Shown here: positions 25,140 through 34,063 of the stretch, piece after piece
Position numbering within the stretch: the first letter of the stretch is position 1
How the letters are laid out: the number at the start of each line of letters is the position of its first letter
DNA from: Prosthecobacter debontii
GTDB taxonomy: Bacteria; Verrucomicrobiota; Verrucomicrobiia; Verrucomicrobiales; Verrucomicrobiaceae
DNA length: 38,036 nt
Direction of reading: 5' to 3'
NCBI GenBank assembly: GCA_945869675.1
Contig: CAMBPS010000029.1
Span: forward strand, 1 to 38,036
Notes under the pieces: model-generated
Told to the model about the DNA's origin: nothing
Database searches by the model: none
What the model saw: only the letters and a program-made list of their open reading frames with translations
Position numbers and translations under genes: made by a program

Positions 25140-27173
25140 TCACTTTGGTGGAATCATCTGAAGGTTAACGTGAGGGCTATCTTTTGACTGGGCCACCGAC
25201 ATCAGTCGCCTGAGCGTTACTCCACGCTCGATTTCATTTGGGCGCAACCCTAGAAAACGATCGGGAAGAATAGCTATGTCAGCAACATCGGTAAAAAGCG
25301 GCAAAGCGGGCCGTAGCTCGACCAAGCGCGCCTCAACAGCTGAGGCTCGACGGAGAATATGCGAGGAGTCAAACTCAGAAACCAAAGCATCCAACAATAA
25401 ATCAAGCTGCGGATCTGCGATGCGGCTGATATTCATTCCAAGACTTACCTGCGAAGAGTGCCAGTGTGGCAATATATCCCACCCAGGTGAAAATTCACTA
25501 CCTAAAAAGGCTAGATCAAAACGACCTGCCTGTAGGTCGCTACGATAACGATTGCCGGGCACTGCATCGACTTGGAGAACCAGCCCTGCCTTACGCCAGC
25601 AAAGCGCCAACGCTTGAGCAAGACGCAACCGCTCATCATTGCCTTCAGGCACTAGGATGCGCAGATGCATCGGCTGACCTGCTTTCTTTAAATTGCCAGA
25701 AACATCCTTCAACCATCCAGCTTTAGCAAAGAGCTGCGCGGCTGCCTTTGGATCATAAATGAATGCAGTAGGCTCAGCTGAAAACCAGCGACCTGGCGGA
25801 AAGAAGCCACCATGAAGACGTGCCCTGCCACTGGGTATTTCATGACTTAACGCTTCACGATTGAGCGCCAAAGAAAGCGCCTGACGCACTTCAATGTCTT
25901 TGACCGCGGATGACTCTGTTTGCCAGACAAGCAGGAGCTGATTGTGGGGTGGCGTAGGCAACATTCGCCATGATGAATCTAGGGATATTGTCTTTTGACC
26001 ATCTCGATCAGGCCACCAGACATCAATGATGTGTGTCGATAAACCGACTTGTGTTTGCAGTGGCGATGTCGCGGCAATCACTTGAAGTGTTTGTTTTGTT
26101 TCAGAATGACGTTTCTCCAACCATAACCGCGTCGGCTCAAGTCTCGTCAGCCGCCACTCCCCTGCCCCTGACGGGATATCTGTGCCAAAATCCGCCTCAT
26201 GACGTTTCAGCCAGGCAGATGGTAAAATAGGCAATGCTGTCCAAGCAGCTAAAGTCGGACTGTAACGCTTTCGGTAAACGACCCTTACCCCGCCTGTCGA
26301 TGTCTGTGCGATCGACTGAACATGGCGAAACAAATCTCTTCCAGGCAACGGCCACGAACGCGGCAGCACATACTCTAAAGTGGCACGAACATCTGCAGCC
26401 GTAATGGGATTGCCATCATCCCAACGCAAACCGGGCTTTAAACGGAAATCTAACACCGGCTCCAGCAACGCCGACACTTCAGAGACCGGCAGGATCTCAG
26501 GCACGAAAGAATGCCGTGGCAGGATCCAATCCGTCAACTGCTGTTGAGCTTGCAGCCCCGTTAGCGTGGTCACGATTTCACAGCTGCCATCATCGTCAAA
26601 CCAAACGCGTTTCGTGTGTGGGCTATGCTCTGGATGATCCGTGTAAGCTTGGATGGCAGAACGCATGCTCGGCGTGCTGGCAATACGCATGAAAGTCAGC
26701 TTTTGAGGGTGCTTAGTTGCCAAGACAGCCATCACCTCATCGGCCACATGATTGCCGGGATGGGTGAAACGAAGAACAAGCGAATTGCTCACGGGGATGG
26801 CGGACTCAAGATCCCATGAAGCACGTAATTCCAGAGACTGGGCGGAGACGGTCTGCGCGGCTTGCTTGGCCAGTTCAGCACTCTCAAACCAGCAAGACAA
26901 ATTTTGATGCCAACTCCACCCCTCTGCCAACGCTGCGCCCAATTTCCCATCCTGATCATAGCGGATCAAAGGCTCATGAATTAAGTCTAAAATCTGCCTC
27001 TCGGCCTCATTGGCAGGCAAAAAGGGATTCAATGCAGGCAATGTACCCGGCATGAGCATGATGCGTTCTGGCTGGACTGCCACTGGACTATTCGCGGTAC
27101 GCCAACCGCTCCACCCGCCGACAGAGAGAACCGTGAGAGAAAACAGATGAAGAACAGCGCGCGACCTAGCCAT
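25140..27173 (-). CDS. ABC transporter solute-binding protein, family 5
   Basis: This is a 677-residue extracytoplasmic solute-binding protein of the OppA/DppA (SBP_bac_5) type. An N-terminal signal-like hydrophobic segment (AVLHLFSLTVLSVGGW) is followed by family landmarks: LNPFLPANEAERQILDLIHE near the start, LRWDDGNPITAADVRATLEY in the middle, and IEVRQALSLALNREAL and DLAFLGSEFSPGWDI later. It is longer than standard OppA (about 540). No lipobox cysteine is present, so it may be soluble or anchored by an uncleaved signal. The ligand is unknown; peptides are the family default. It follows hflC on the same strand after a 70-bp gap and leads directly into the permease and ATPase genes. Confidence 0.88.
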   Translation of the reverse strand: MARSRAVLHLFSLTVLSVGGWSGWRTANSPVAVQPERIMLMPGTLPALNPFLPANEAERQILDLIHEPLIRYDQDGKLGAALAEGWSWHQNLSCWFESAELAKQAAQTVSAQSLELRASWDLESAIPVSNSLVLRFTHPGNHVADEVMAVLATKHPQKLTFMRIASTPSMRSAIQAYTDHPEHSPHTKRVWFDDDGSCEIVTTLTGLQAQQQLTDWILPRHSFVPEILPVSEVSALLEPVLDFRLKPGLRWDDGNPITAADVRATLEYVLPRSWPLPGRDLFRHVQSIAQTSTGGVRVVYRKRYSPTLAAWTALPILPSAWLKRHEADFGTDIPSGAGEWRLTRLEPTRLWLEKRHSETKQTLQVIAATSPLQTQVGLSTHIIDVWWPDRDGQKTISLDSSWRMLPTPPHNQLLLVWQTESSAVKDIEVRQALSLALNREALSHEIPSGRARLHGGFFPPGRWFSAEPTAFIYDPKAAAQLFAKAGWLKDVSGNLKKAGQPMHLRILVPEGNDERLRLAQALALCWRKAGLVLQVDAVPGNRYRSDLQAGRFDLAFLGSEFSPGWDILPHWHSSQVSLGMNISRIADPQLDLLLDALVSEFDSSHILRRASAVEARLVELRPALPLFTDVADIAILPDRFLGLRPNEIERGVTLRRLMSVAQSKDSPHVNLQMIPPK

Positions 27174-27243
27174 GCGATGACGAAGCTAGAGGTAAACGAC
27201 GCCGAGCGCAATGCCGCCACATCGCCGCCGTCACCCTCACTCG

Positions 27244-28299
27244 TTAGGGTTTCGGCTGATTGGCCACATCCAGCAACGTAGGCAGACCTTTCAGCAAGTC
27301 CGTTCCTGCGCCTAATGGCAGAGGCGCTTGAGCTGATATCTTTTCCGGTGACTTCAGGTAATGTAAAAAGTCACTGTCAGTGCTGAGGATCAAATTGGTG
27401 TCAGGAGTCATGATCAGCTTGTAGGCCTCCATCGTTTTGGTGAACTCAAAGAGATCTGCCGCTTCTGGAGATTGATTGTAGACCTTGGCATAGATCTCCG
27501 TTGCTTTGGCGTCTGCTGCGCCTTCCACTTCCTGGACTTTGCGATAGGCTTCTGAATCGATCTGCTTCAGATCACGCTCACGTTGACCCAAGATTTTTGC
27601 CGCCTCTCCAGCGCCTTCCGATTTGAAGCGCTCAGCAATCTGGGTGCGCTCACTGACCATGCGCTGATAGATCGTCTGACTCACCGCAGGTGTATAATTG
27701 ATGCGTTTAAAGCGCAGATCCATCAGCTCAATTCCAAAGCCCTTCACCTTTGGGGCTGCACTGGCAAAGATTTCCTTTTCCAGCTCGGCACGACCACGGG
27801 TGATGGGTGAAAGAATGCCAATTCGTGCATCTGCAATGGAAGCACCCGCATTGACTTCACGCTCGACTTTACGATCTTTCGTCGTGCGGATAGCCTCGAT
27901 AAAATCATGTCGAGCTAGCACGTTACGCGTCTCACTCCCCAGCACATCATTCAGTCTTGAGAGGGCGCTACGCTCATCTCGTAGATTTTCAAAAAAGGCA
28001 CGCGGCTCCGTGATGCGCCAGCGTGCAAAGCTATCGACCACGATGTACACTTTGTCTTTCGTCGGCATATTTGCCGGCGGGCCATCCCATTCGAGGACAC
28101 GCTTATCAAAGCGATTTACGATTTGGATGAACGGTGTTTTAAAGTGCAATCCCGCCTCAGAAATCGTTTCGCCCACAGGCTTACCGAACTGAGTGATGAT
28201 GACCTGTTCCGTCTCGCTGACGGTGTAGAAGCTGGCGCTGGCTAAGATGTAGAGGCCAAAGCCAGCAATGAGAACAAGAAGAGAGAGACTGGATTTCAT
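27244..28299 (-). CDS. hflC: HflC, SPFH-domain membrane protease modulator
   Basis: HflC forms, with HflK, a large inner-membrane cage that surrounds and modulates the FtsH protease. The 351-residue protein has an N-terminal membrane span (LSLLVLIAGFGLYILASASF). An SPFH/Band-7 domain follows (about 25-200, opening YTVSETEQVIITQFGKPVG), and then a long charged helix (about 200-290, with RFKSEGAGEAAKILGQRERD). The C-terminal ELFEFTKT-like block EAADLFEFTKTMEAYK is characteristic of HflC. Its start overlaps the hflK stop by ATGA. ftsH itself is not in the window. A solute-binding protein gene follows 70 bp downstream on the same strand. Confidence 0.93.
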   Translation of the reverse strand: MKSSLSLLVLIAGFGLYILASASFYTVSETEQVIITQFGKPVGETISEAGLHFKTPFIQIVNRFDKRVLEWDGPPANMPTKDKVYIVVDSFARWRITEPRAFFENLRDERSALSRLNDVLGSETRNVLARHDFIEAIRTTKDRKVEREVNAGASIADARIGILSPITRGRAELEKEIFASAAPKVKGFGIELMDLRFKRINYTPAVSQTIYQRMVSERTQIAERFKSEGAGEAAKILGQRERDLKQIDSEAYRKVQEVEGAADAKATEIYAKVYNQSPEAADLFEFTKTMEAYKLIMTPDTNLILSTDSDFLHYLKSPEKISAQAPLPLGAGTDLLKGLPTLLDVANQPKP

Positions 28300-29318
28300 T
28301 GGGCTGATTTCTTGGAGGTTGCAGTTGGAGCAGTCAGATTCTTTTGAAGTTGCATGAGTGGCAGAAATTGCGGTACTTTTTCATCAATGATCACCTTACC
28401 TGGAATGGTGGGCAGGACTTCACTCAGCGTCTCTAGATAGATGCGCTTCTTGGTCACTTCGGGAGCTTTTTGATATTCCGTGAGCAGCGCCTGAAAGCGG
28501 GACGCATCACCTTCAGCTTCATTGACCCGCTGAGTCGCATAGCCCTCCGCTTGGCTCAGGCTTTGCTCCGCCTTGCCTCGTGCCTCAGGAATGACCCGGT
28601 TATACTCACCACTAGCCTGATTGATGGATGACTCCTTTTCCTGCTGAGCCCGATTCACTTCATCGAAGCTGTCCTTCACTTGGGCTGGCGGATTCACATT
28701 GCCAAGCTGCACTTGATCAATATGAACGCCCATATTCAGGGTGCTGGCGATACCCTGCAGCTTTTCAAGAGCTTTAACCTCCATTTCTTGCCGCCCAACG
28801 GTAAGCACCTCGTCAATCGAGCGATCCCCGACGACTTCACGCATGACCGATTCAGAGATATCTCGCAGGGTTGCCTGAGGCTCCAGGAAGTTAAAGACAT
28901 ACATCCGAGCATCCGAAATGTGGAACTGCACCACCCATTCGACGACGGCAGCATTCAGATCTCCTGTGACCATGTTCTTTTCCAGCTCCATGTCTTCACC
29001 ATCTTGATTGTATTGATAGTCATTCTGGGCACCACGGGAGCCATAGCCAAACTCAAGCTTCAATTGACGGCGAACCTCCACAAAAGACACCTGATCCAAG
29101 CCAAAGGGGAGTTTAAAATGCAATCCTGGCTCCGTGGTCGTGAGATATTTCCCAAAACGCTGCACGATGGCAACGGAACTGGCGGGCACTTGGTAAAAGC
29201 TGGAAAAGGCCCCGACCACCACGAGCAAAACCAGCACTCCCAAAAGAACGCGCGCTGGATTCACGCGTAAATTCGCAGGGTCAGGGAACGGCAGAGTATT
29301 CGATTGGTTGATAGCCAT
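28296..29318 (-). CDS. hflK: HflK, SPFH-domain membrane protease modulator
   Basis: HflK is the partner of HflC in the inner-membrane FtsH-modulating complex. The 340-residue protein has a short cytoplasmic N-terminus and one membrane span (VLLGVLVLLVVVGAFSSFY). An SPFH domain opens YQVPASSVAIVQRFGKYLTT, and a long Ala/Glu/Gln-rich helix (about 220-290, with NRVIPEARGKAEQSLSQAEG) follows. The glycine-rich, Asn-rich N-terminal extension of proteobacterial HflK is missing. The C-terminus contains VIIDEKVPQFLPL. An AGGAG lies directly before the start, but only one base away, closer than optimal. It is the first gene of the hflKC run and probably of the transporter genes beyond. Confidence 0.92.
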   Translation of the reverse strand: MAINQSNTLPFPDPANLRVNPARVLLGVLVLLVVVGAFSSFYQVPASSVAIVQRFGKYLTTTEPGLHFKLPFGLDQVSFVEVRRQLKLEFGYGSRGAQNDYQYNQDGEDMELEKNMVTGDLNAAVVEWVVQFHISDARMYVFNFLEPQATLRDISESVMREVVGDRSIDEVLTVGRQEMEVKALEKLQGIASTLNMGVHIDQVQLGNVNPPAQVKDSFDEVNRAQQEKESSINQASGEYNRVIPEARGKAEQSLSQAEGYATQRVNEAEGDASRFQALLTEYQKAPEVTKKRIYLETLSEVLPTIPGKVIIDEKVPQFLPLMQLQKNLTAPTATSKKSAQ

Positions 29319-29745
29319 GCTCCTACATAGCAGAGGAGAACTCAGATTCCAAGAGCTTCCGAAGAATACAATTCACTACTTATAATCCAAAGTAAATTCG
29401 TCAGCCTGACCGAAAAGGCCGGTTACCAACAATTTGCCGTGGCTTTGCTTATACTATGCAGACTTAAGTATCACTTCCTTTAAAAACTAAAACTGAGTCT
29501 CAAACGACTGAAATGAAGCCTTGAACAGGAAAATTGCCTCCCAAGCAGCTGCCCTGGAGGCCCCGCCTCAGGAAATAGCTACAAAGCTTCTGCAATGAAC
29601 TCACAGCTCTAAACGATGAGAGCGGTTGAGTCCCCAAGGGCTGTTTTGCTAAAAAACACATCTCCTCGAGTCGTGGTTCCCTGAGCAGGCGCTCTTTCGG
29701 ATGTCCCGCCAGCCTCAGCAACGCCAGGAACACTGGCGGTGCTTT
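29319..29745. other. 427-bp region without a credible gene
   Basis: This space lies between hflK and queC. No reading frame in it resembles a protein family or has a ribosome binding site. It holds a TATACT -10-like box on the plus strand at 29450-29455 with no good -35, a short 6-bp hairpin at 29536-29561 (GCCTCC/GGAGGC), and a longer hairpin at 29706-29739. It must also contain the hflK promoter. A small RNA is possible but not supported beyond these hints. Confidence 0.5.
29706..29739. terminator. Hairpin downstream of queC
   Basis: CCGCCAG (29706-29712) pairs with CTGGCGG (29733-29739) around a 20-nt loop, just past the queC stop. On the plus strand it is followed by TGCTTTTC; in the queC direction there is no T-run. 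It is a weak terminator candidate. Confidence 0.35.
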
Positions 29746-30429
29746 TCATTGCTTTAGCGGCAAGGGTTCGGTGTTCAGATAGATAGTCGGGTCAGATAAA
29801 CCAGCTTCGATAAAGGCCTCACGCCGCTCCACGCAGGTGCCACAATTGCCGCAGTGCAGATCGCCGCCTTTGTAGCAGCTCCAGGTCTGGGCGAAGTCTA
29901 GACCGAGTTCGTGTCCAAGCTTGGCAATGCCTGTTTTATCCATGGCAATGAAAGGACGAAGCAACTCCATTCGCGCATAGGTGCCTTCACGCATGGAATC
30001 GGCCATGGCCTGCATGAAGGGTTCTCGGCAATCGGGATAGATGGCATGATCCCCTGAATGGGCAGCAATGACGAGTGCCTCAGCCCCGCGTGATTCAGCG
30101 ATGCCGCAGGCAATGGCAAGCATGATGCCATTCCGAAAAGGCACTACCGTCCGCTTCATCGTTTCATCAGCGTAATGGCCGTCCGGAATGTCGCCGCCGC
30201 TTTTTAACAAGTCCGAGGCGAACAGATCATTGACGAAAGGCAGCGCCACAATGTCATGACGCAAACTGCACTGCTGAGTATGCCACCGAGCCAAAGCGAT
30301 CTCCTTGTGGTTATGCTTGGCACCATAGTCAAAACTGACAGCGCCAACCACTTCATGCTCCTGTTTGGCCCAATACAAGGCAGCGGTGGAGTCCATGCCG
30401 CCACTAAGCAAGATGAGTGCCTTTGCCAT
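29746..30429 (-). CDS. queC: 7-cyano-7-deazaguanine (preQ0) synthase
   Basis: QueC converts 7-carboxy-7-deazaguanine to preQ0 with ATP and ammonia in queuosine biosynthesis. The 227-residue protein has the PP-loop ATP-binding motif SGGMDST (residues 9-15) at its N-terminus. The zinc-binding cysteines are in CYKGGDLHCGNCGTC (Cys185, 193, 196, 199). VVPFRNGIML and IAAHSGDHAIYPDC are also typical. It starts 7 bp after the queF stop on the same strand, so the two sequential pathway enzymes are co-transcribed. Other pathway genes (queD, queE, tgt) are not in the window. Confidence 0.96.
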   Translation of the reverse strand: MAKALILLSGGMDSTAALYWAKQEHEVVGAVSFDYGAKHNHKEIALARWHTQQCSLRHDIVALPFVNDLFASDLLKSGGDIPDGHYADETMKRTVVPFRNGIMLAIACGIAESRGAEALVIAAHSGDHAIYPDCREPFMQAMADSMREGTYARMELLRPFIAMDKTGIAKLGHELGLDFAQTWSCYKGGDLHCGNCGTCVERREAFIEAGLSDPTIYLNTEPLPLKQ

Positions 30430-30436
30430 AGGAGGT

Positions 30437-30901
30437 TTAAGACTGAGAACTCAAGGACGATGCCGGCCACTCCAGCGGCACATCACGATTCGGATGCCGA
30501 GCTTCGCAGGTAAGTTGAATGCCGCCACGAGGAACAAAACGACCGCGCACGATGGCTTGCTTGGGTGCGCAAGCTTTCACCAAATCGTCGAGGATGCGAT
30601 TGACGATGGCTTCATTAAACGAGGCATGATTGCGATAGCTGGCTAAATAGAACTTGAGCGACTTAGTCTCCACGCAGCGCTCATCGGGAATGTAAAGAAT
30701 CTCGACATGAGCAGCATCAGGCTGACCCGTCACTGGGCAGAGTGAACTAAAGTCTGGGGCACTCAGATGAATGCTGTAGTCACGTGCTAGAGTGCGGTTA
30801 GGAAAAGTCTCCAGTGCTGCGTCATCCGGGGAGGCAGGAAGGCGGTGCTCGGAGCGCCCGAGGAGGGAGAGATCGGCAGATTGAGAATCAGACATGCTCA
30901 T
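30437..30901 (-). CDS. queF: NADPH-dependent preQ0 reductase, short form
   Basis: QueF reduces the nitrile of preQ0 to the aminomethyl group of preQ1, the next step after QueC. This 154-residue protein is the unimodular form of the tunnelling fold. The thioimide-forming Cys55 lies in SSLCPVTGQPD with catalytic Asp62. The QueF signature is ETKSLKFY (residues 78-85), followed by NHASFNEAIV. The first 30 residues are a polar extension. The gene leads the queF-queC pair and is divergent from the membrane protein gene at 31001, leaving 99 bp for both promoters. I looked for a preQ1 riboswitch in that gap and saw none. Confidence 0.95.
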   Translation of the reverse strand: MSMSDSQSADLSLLGRSEHRLPASPDDAALETFPNRTLARDYSIHLSAPDFSSLCPVTGQPDAAHVEILYIPDERCVETKSLKFYLASYRNHASFNEAIVNRILDDLVKACAPKQAIVRGRFVPRGGIQLTCEARHPNRDVPLEWPASSLSSQS

Positions 30902-31000
30902 CAGTATGCGCGCAGATGGTCAGGCCGCAACCCTGCGAGTGGTTTCACAAAGATTGCATTATCCCTCAAACTAAGGCAGATCTCTGTCGATTCACTTTCC

Positions 31001-32800
31001 ATGACCACGCAACCTCAGCCTAATGCCAGTCGGCCGATCTTTCGGTTGGCCTTTTACGCAGTCGCGATGGGACTGGCATTCGTGCATGTGTTCATCACTT
31101 TTCGCGGCATTCAGAGTGCTGTCGGCATGGAGCAAGCCCAGGTCGCCCGCGAGATCGCACGTGGACATGGATTACAAACCAAGGTTGTCCGGCCGAACGC
31201 GCTAGCTCGTTTGAATGCTTCACAGAAAGAAGTGGTGCCTGGTCAAATGCCAGAAATCACCACATCGCCGCTGCAACCATTCCTGTGGAGTCCTCTCTTC
31301 AAAGCCTTGGAACGCCACTTCCCTTTCGAGCCAACGAGAAATGGCGGCATTTATCTTATGGACCGTGCGATAGCCTGTATAGGGGTCACGTATTTTCTTT
31401 TGACTCTACTTTGGACACATGGAGCAGCGCGGCGACTTTTTGATGACTCTATTGCAGCCGTGGCTGTGGCTGCAGTGATTCTCTGCGAGCCACTCTGGAA
31501 ACTCTCTGTCAGTGGTAGTCCCGTGGCTCTGATGCTACCTTTATTCGCACTGACGGTGCGTGTTTATGCGATAGCTCAAATTCGCATTCAGGAAGGACTC
31601 AGCGCCACCCTGCCAATGATCGCTATTGGCCTACTTGCGTCTCTGATGCTACTCACACATTGGATGGCTGTTTGGATGGTGGTCGGATTGGTTCTGGCAC
31701 TGGCACAAGGCCTTCCTGGTTACCGACGAGGGGCGCTTTGGGTCGCTGGCCTGACCTTTTCGACCCTCATCCTGTGGTGCCTTTGGATAGCCCAGCAGTC
31801 AGGTGACATTCTAGGGGGGGCCAAGACACTTTTCCAAGCACACCTGCTGACTCAAGAACCCAATATCTTGCAGCGTGAATTCTCCATCGTGACCCAACCA
31901 GTTTACGCAGATGATTTGTTGCGCAAAGCAGCCTGGAATCTGACGAATCAATTGACCGAACTCTATGCCTATCTTGGACATTCAGTGCCTGCTTTAGCCT
32001 TCTTTGCTGCCCTAATGCATCGCTTCCGCCGCCCTGAAGTGGTTAGAACCATGCAGGGCATTGGACTGGTTTTTCTCTTTACCGCCGTCGGCATGGGCTT
32101 TCTAGGACTACCCGAAAAAAACCAAGATGATAACGCGCTCTACATGGTGCTCGTTCCAGCGATGGCGATTGGCGGAAGCGCTATGTTGGCGGTGCTTTGG
32201 GCACGACTTCAGATATCCGCAGGATACTTCTGGCAGCGCTTTGGCTTTGCGGTCATAGCGCTGGTTATCACGGCCATGCCAATGATCGCAAGCCTACCTG
32301 GAGATTTAAAAATGGGACTGACCATGCGTAATCGGATCTATCCGCACTGGCCGCCTTATGTCCCCAGCCAAGTTCCGGTGTTAGCAAGATTGATCGAGCC
32401 GAATGAAATCATTTTCACCGACGCGCCATGGTTCCTCGCTTGGTATGCTGACATCCCCTGCGCCTGGATGCCTGTGAAACGCACTGATTTTGCTGCCATG
32501 CAGGAACAGTTCAAAAAGCAAAACATCACCGTCGCAGGTTTCGTTGTCACTCCCATCAGTGCCAAAATGAATTACCTTCAAGACGCGTTTACAGGGCCCT
32601 ACAGTGAGTGGGCAGACCTCATCTTTCGGGGACCGCTGCTGGCCTTTGACAAAAGCTTCCAACCACACCCCGAATTCCCCTACAGAGTGGCGATGCCTCT
32701 GATGGCAACTTCCATTGGAGCCAAAGAGAACCTTAGCTATCAAATGACGTTTTATAGCGATCGTGTGCGCAATCCAAAAGAAAGAGCTCAGGCTCAATAG
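31001..32800 (+). CDS. Multi-spanning membrane protein, GT-C-like
   Basis: This 599-residue integral membrane protein has about ten to twelve hydrophobic spans. Its first outer loop (GMEQAQVAREIARGHGLQT) resembles the loop of GT39/ArnT-type lipid-dependent glycosyltransferases, which normally begins with a catalytic Asp-Glu before AxIAR. Here the acidic pair is reduced to a single Glu, so activity is uncertain. The C-terminal 170 residues are more hydrophilic (with ARLIEPNEIIFTDAPWFLAW) and probably extracytoplasmic, as in GT-C enzymes. I chose the ATG at 31001 since upstream in-frame sequence overlaps queF. It diverges from queF and ends 7 bp inside the convergent prenyl synthase gene. The function is not established. 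Confidence 0.72.
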   Translation: MTTQPQPNASRPIFRLAFYAVAMGLAFVHVFITFRGIQSAVGMEQAQVAREIARGHGLQTKVVRPNALARLNASQKEVVPGQMPEITTSPLQPFLWSPLFKALERHFPFEPTRNGGIYLMDRAIACIGVTYFLLTLLWTHGAARRLFDDSIAAVAVAAVILCEPLWKLSVSGSPVALMLPLFALTVRVYAIAQIRIQEGLSATLPMIAIGLLASLMLLTHWMAVWMVVGLVLALAQGLPGYRRGALWVAGLTFSTLILWCLWIAQQSGDILGGAKTLFQAHLLTQEPNILQREFSIVTQPVYADDLLRKAAWNLTNQLTELYAYLGHSVPALAFFAALMHRFRRPEVVRTMQGIGLVFLFTAVGMGFLGLPEKNQDDNALYMVLVPAMAIGGSAMLAVLWARLQISAGYFWQRFGFAVIALVITAMPMIASLPGDLKMGLTMRNRIYPHWPPYVPSQVPVLARLIEPNEIIFTDAPWFLAWYADIPCAWMPVKRTDFAAMQEQFKKQNITVAGFVVTPISAKMNYLQDAFTGPYSEWADLIFRGPLLAFDKSFQPHPEFPYRVAMPLMATSIGAKENLSYQMTFYSDRVRNPKERAQAQ

Positions 32801-33678
32801 TCGCGAGCTAACAAATAATCCGCTAATTCCCGCAAACGCTCACCTTGGGAACCAAAGACCGCAAGCGCATCGTGAGCGACTTGAGTCAAGCGCTGAGCCT
32901 CAACACGAGAAGCCTCCAATCCAATAAGCGTTGGATAAGTGGATTTTTCTGAAACCAGGTCTTTTCCGGCGCTTTTACCTAACTTTTCACTCGTCTGCGT
33001 CACGTCAAGAATGTCATCAATAATCTGAAAGGCCAATCCCGTAGCCATCCCGAAGTCATGCAATGCCACCATTTGCTCAGGCGCAGCATTCGCACTCATA
33101 CCGCCAAGTTTTAAACTCGTCGTGAGAAGAGCTGCCGTCTTGTTTTCATGAATGAAGCGTAAAGACTCCAAAGGAAGCTTTTGCCCCTCACCCTCAAGAT
33201 CAGCGACCTGACCACCGACAAGATGCAAGCTACCCGCAGTCAGCGCCAACTCATGAACCAAATCCCCTGCATGATAGCCTGCGGTGATGGGTGTCTTCAC
33301 CACCATTTCAAAAGCCAAGGCTTGCAGAGAATCACCTGCTAGCACTGCAATACCGTCACCAAAAACTTTATGGCAAGTCGGCACCCCGCGGCGGAAATCA
33401 TCATTATCCATGCTTGGCAGGTCATCATGAATCAGCGAATACGTGTGAAGACACTCGACAGCACAAGCAGCCGCAGCCGCAACCTCGATTGAACCGCCAC
33501 AAGCTTCAGCCGCCGCCAGACACAAGATAGGCCGCAACCGCTTACCCCCCGCAAAGACGCTGTGCCGCATTGCCTTGTGAATCGTGACTGGAGCCGTTTC
33601 AACAGAAGGAATAAGCCGATCTAGCCAAGAGTCCACGTATTGGCAGCGTTCAGAGAGATAGGATTTCAGGTCAGACAT
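32794..33678 (-). CDS. ispA: Short-chain polyprenyl diphosphate synthase
   Basis: This 294-residue all-helical enzyme condenses isopentenyl diphosphate with allylic diphosphates to make farnesyl or geranylgeranyl diphosphate. The first aspartate-rich motif is DDLPSMD (85-91) and the second is DDILD (221-225). GGKRLRP binds the pyrophosphate, and LHTYSLIHD precedes the first motif. The two-residue insert in the first motif is typical of bacterial farnesyl diphosphate synthases, which favours the ispA assignment; exact product length cannot be read. The ATG at 33678 is preferred since longer frames run into tRNA sequence. Its 3' end overlaps the convergent membrane protein gene by 7 bp. It lies downstream of the initiator tRNA on the same strand. 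Confidence 0.93.
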   Translation of the reverse strand: MSDLKSYLSERCQYVDSWLDRLIPSVETAPVTIHKAMRHSVFAGGKRLRPILCLAAAEACGGSIEVAAAAACAVECLHTYSLIHDDLPSMDNDDFRRGVPTCHKVFGDGIAVLAGDSLQALAFEMVVKTPITAGYHAGDLVHELALTAGSLHLVGGQVADLEGEGQKLPLESLRFIHENKTAALLTTSLKLGGMSANAAPEQMVALHDFGMATGLAFQIIDDILDVTQTSEKLGKSAGKDLVSEKSTYPTLIGLEASRVEAQRLTQVAHDALAVFGSQGERLRELADYLLARDY

Positions 33679-33701
33679 AGAAGTAAAGTGGTGAAAGCAT
33701 T

Positions 33702-33754
33702 TGGTAGCGAGGACAGGATTTGAACCTGTGATCCCACATTCGGGATTATGAGCC
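33702..33754 (-). pseudogene. Degenerate 3' part of an initiator tRNA gene
   Basis: The segment repeats the T-arm, acceptor 3' strand and CCA of the neighbouring tRNA: 34 positions (33698-33731 versus 33805-33838) match with one difference, exactly 107 bp apart. The CTCATAA anticodon loop is still recognisable. The anticodon stem is broken by about six inserted bases, and no D-arm or 5' acceptor strand can be found, so it cannot fold as a tRNA. Confidence 0.75.
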
Positions 33755-33776
33755 ACTTGGTGCATCACTGGAAAGG

Positions 33777-33806
33777 TGAAGGCCGTGCATTGCTGCACGG
33801 CCTTCA
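33777..33806 (-). terminator. Perfect hairpin behind the initiator tRNA
   Basis: A 13-bp perfect stem (TGAAGGCCGTGCA, loop TTGC on the plus strand) begins two bases after the tRNA CCA end. Read on the minus strand it is followed by CACCTTTCC, a weak T-run. It could end the tRNA transcript or guide 3' processing. Confidence 0.6.
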
Positions 33807-33808
33807 TT

Positions 33809-33885
<77 letters not shown>

Positions 33886-34063
33886 ATTTGTTGGACAGCT
33901 AGAGTCGTGTCTTTATGGACGAATGCAACCGCGAAAACAGTTTTCTTCAAATCTTATCAGTCACTTCACACGTGGACACCTATGACCCGCGATGAACACC
34001 GTAAACCATGATTCCTCTGGGAATTCGCATTTATTCATCTTCATTCGCCGTTTAAACCATCCC

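Noticed and set aside
29500..29733. 77-codon minus-strand frame in the hflK-queC gap
   Set aside because: No ribosome binding site and no family-like sequence; it spans two hairpins.
30902..31000. Possible preQ1 riboswitch before queF
   Set aside because: The gap lacks the compact C-rich and A-rich pseudoknot pattern of preQ1 aptamers.
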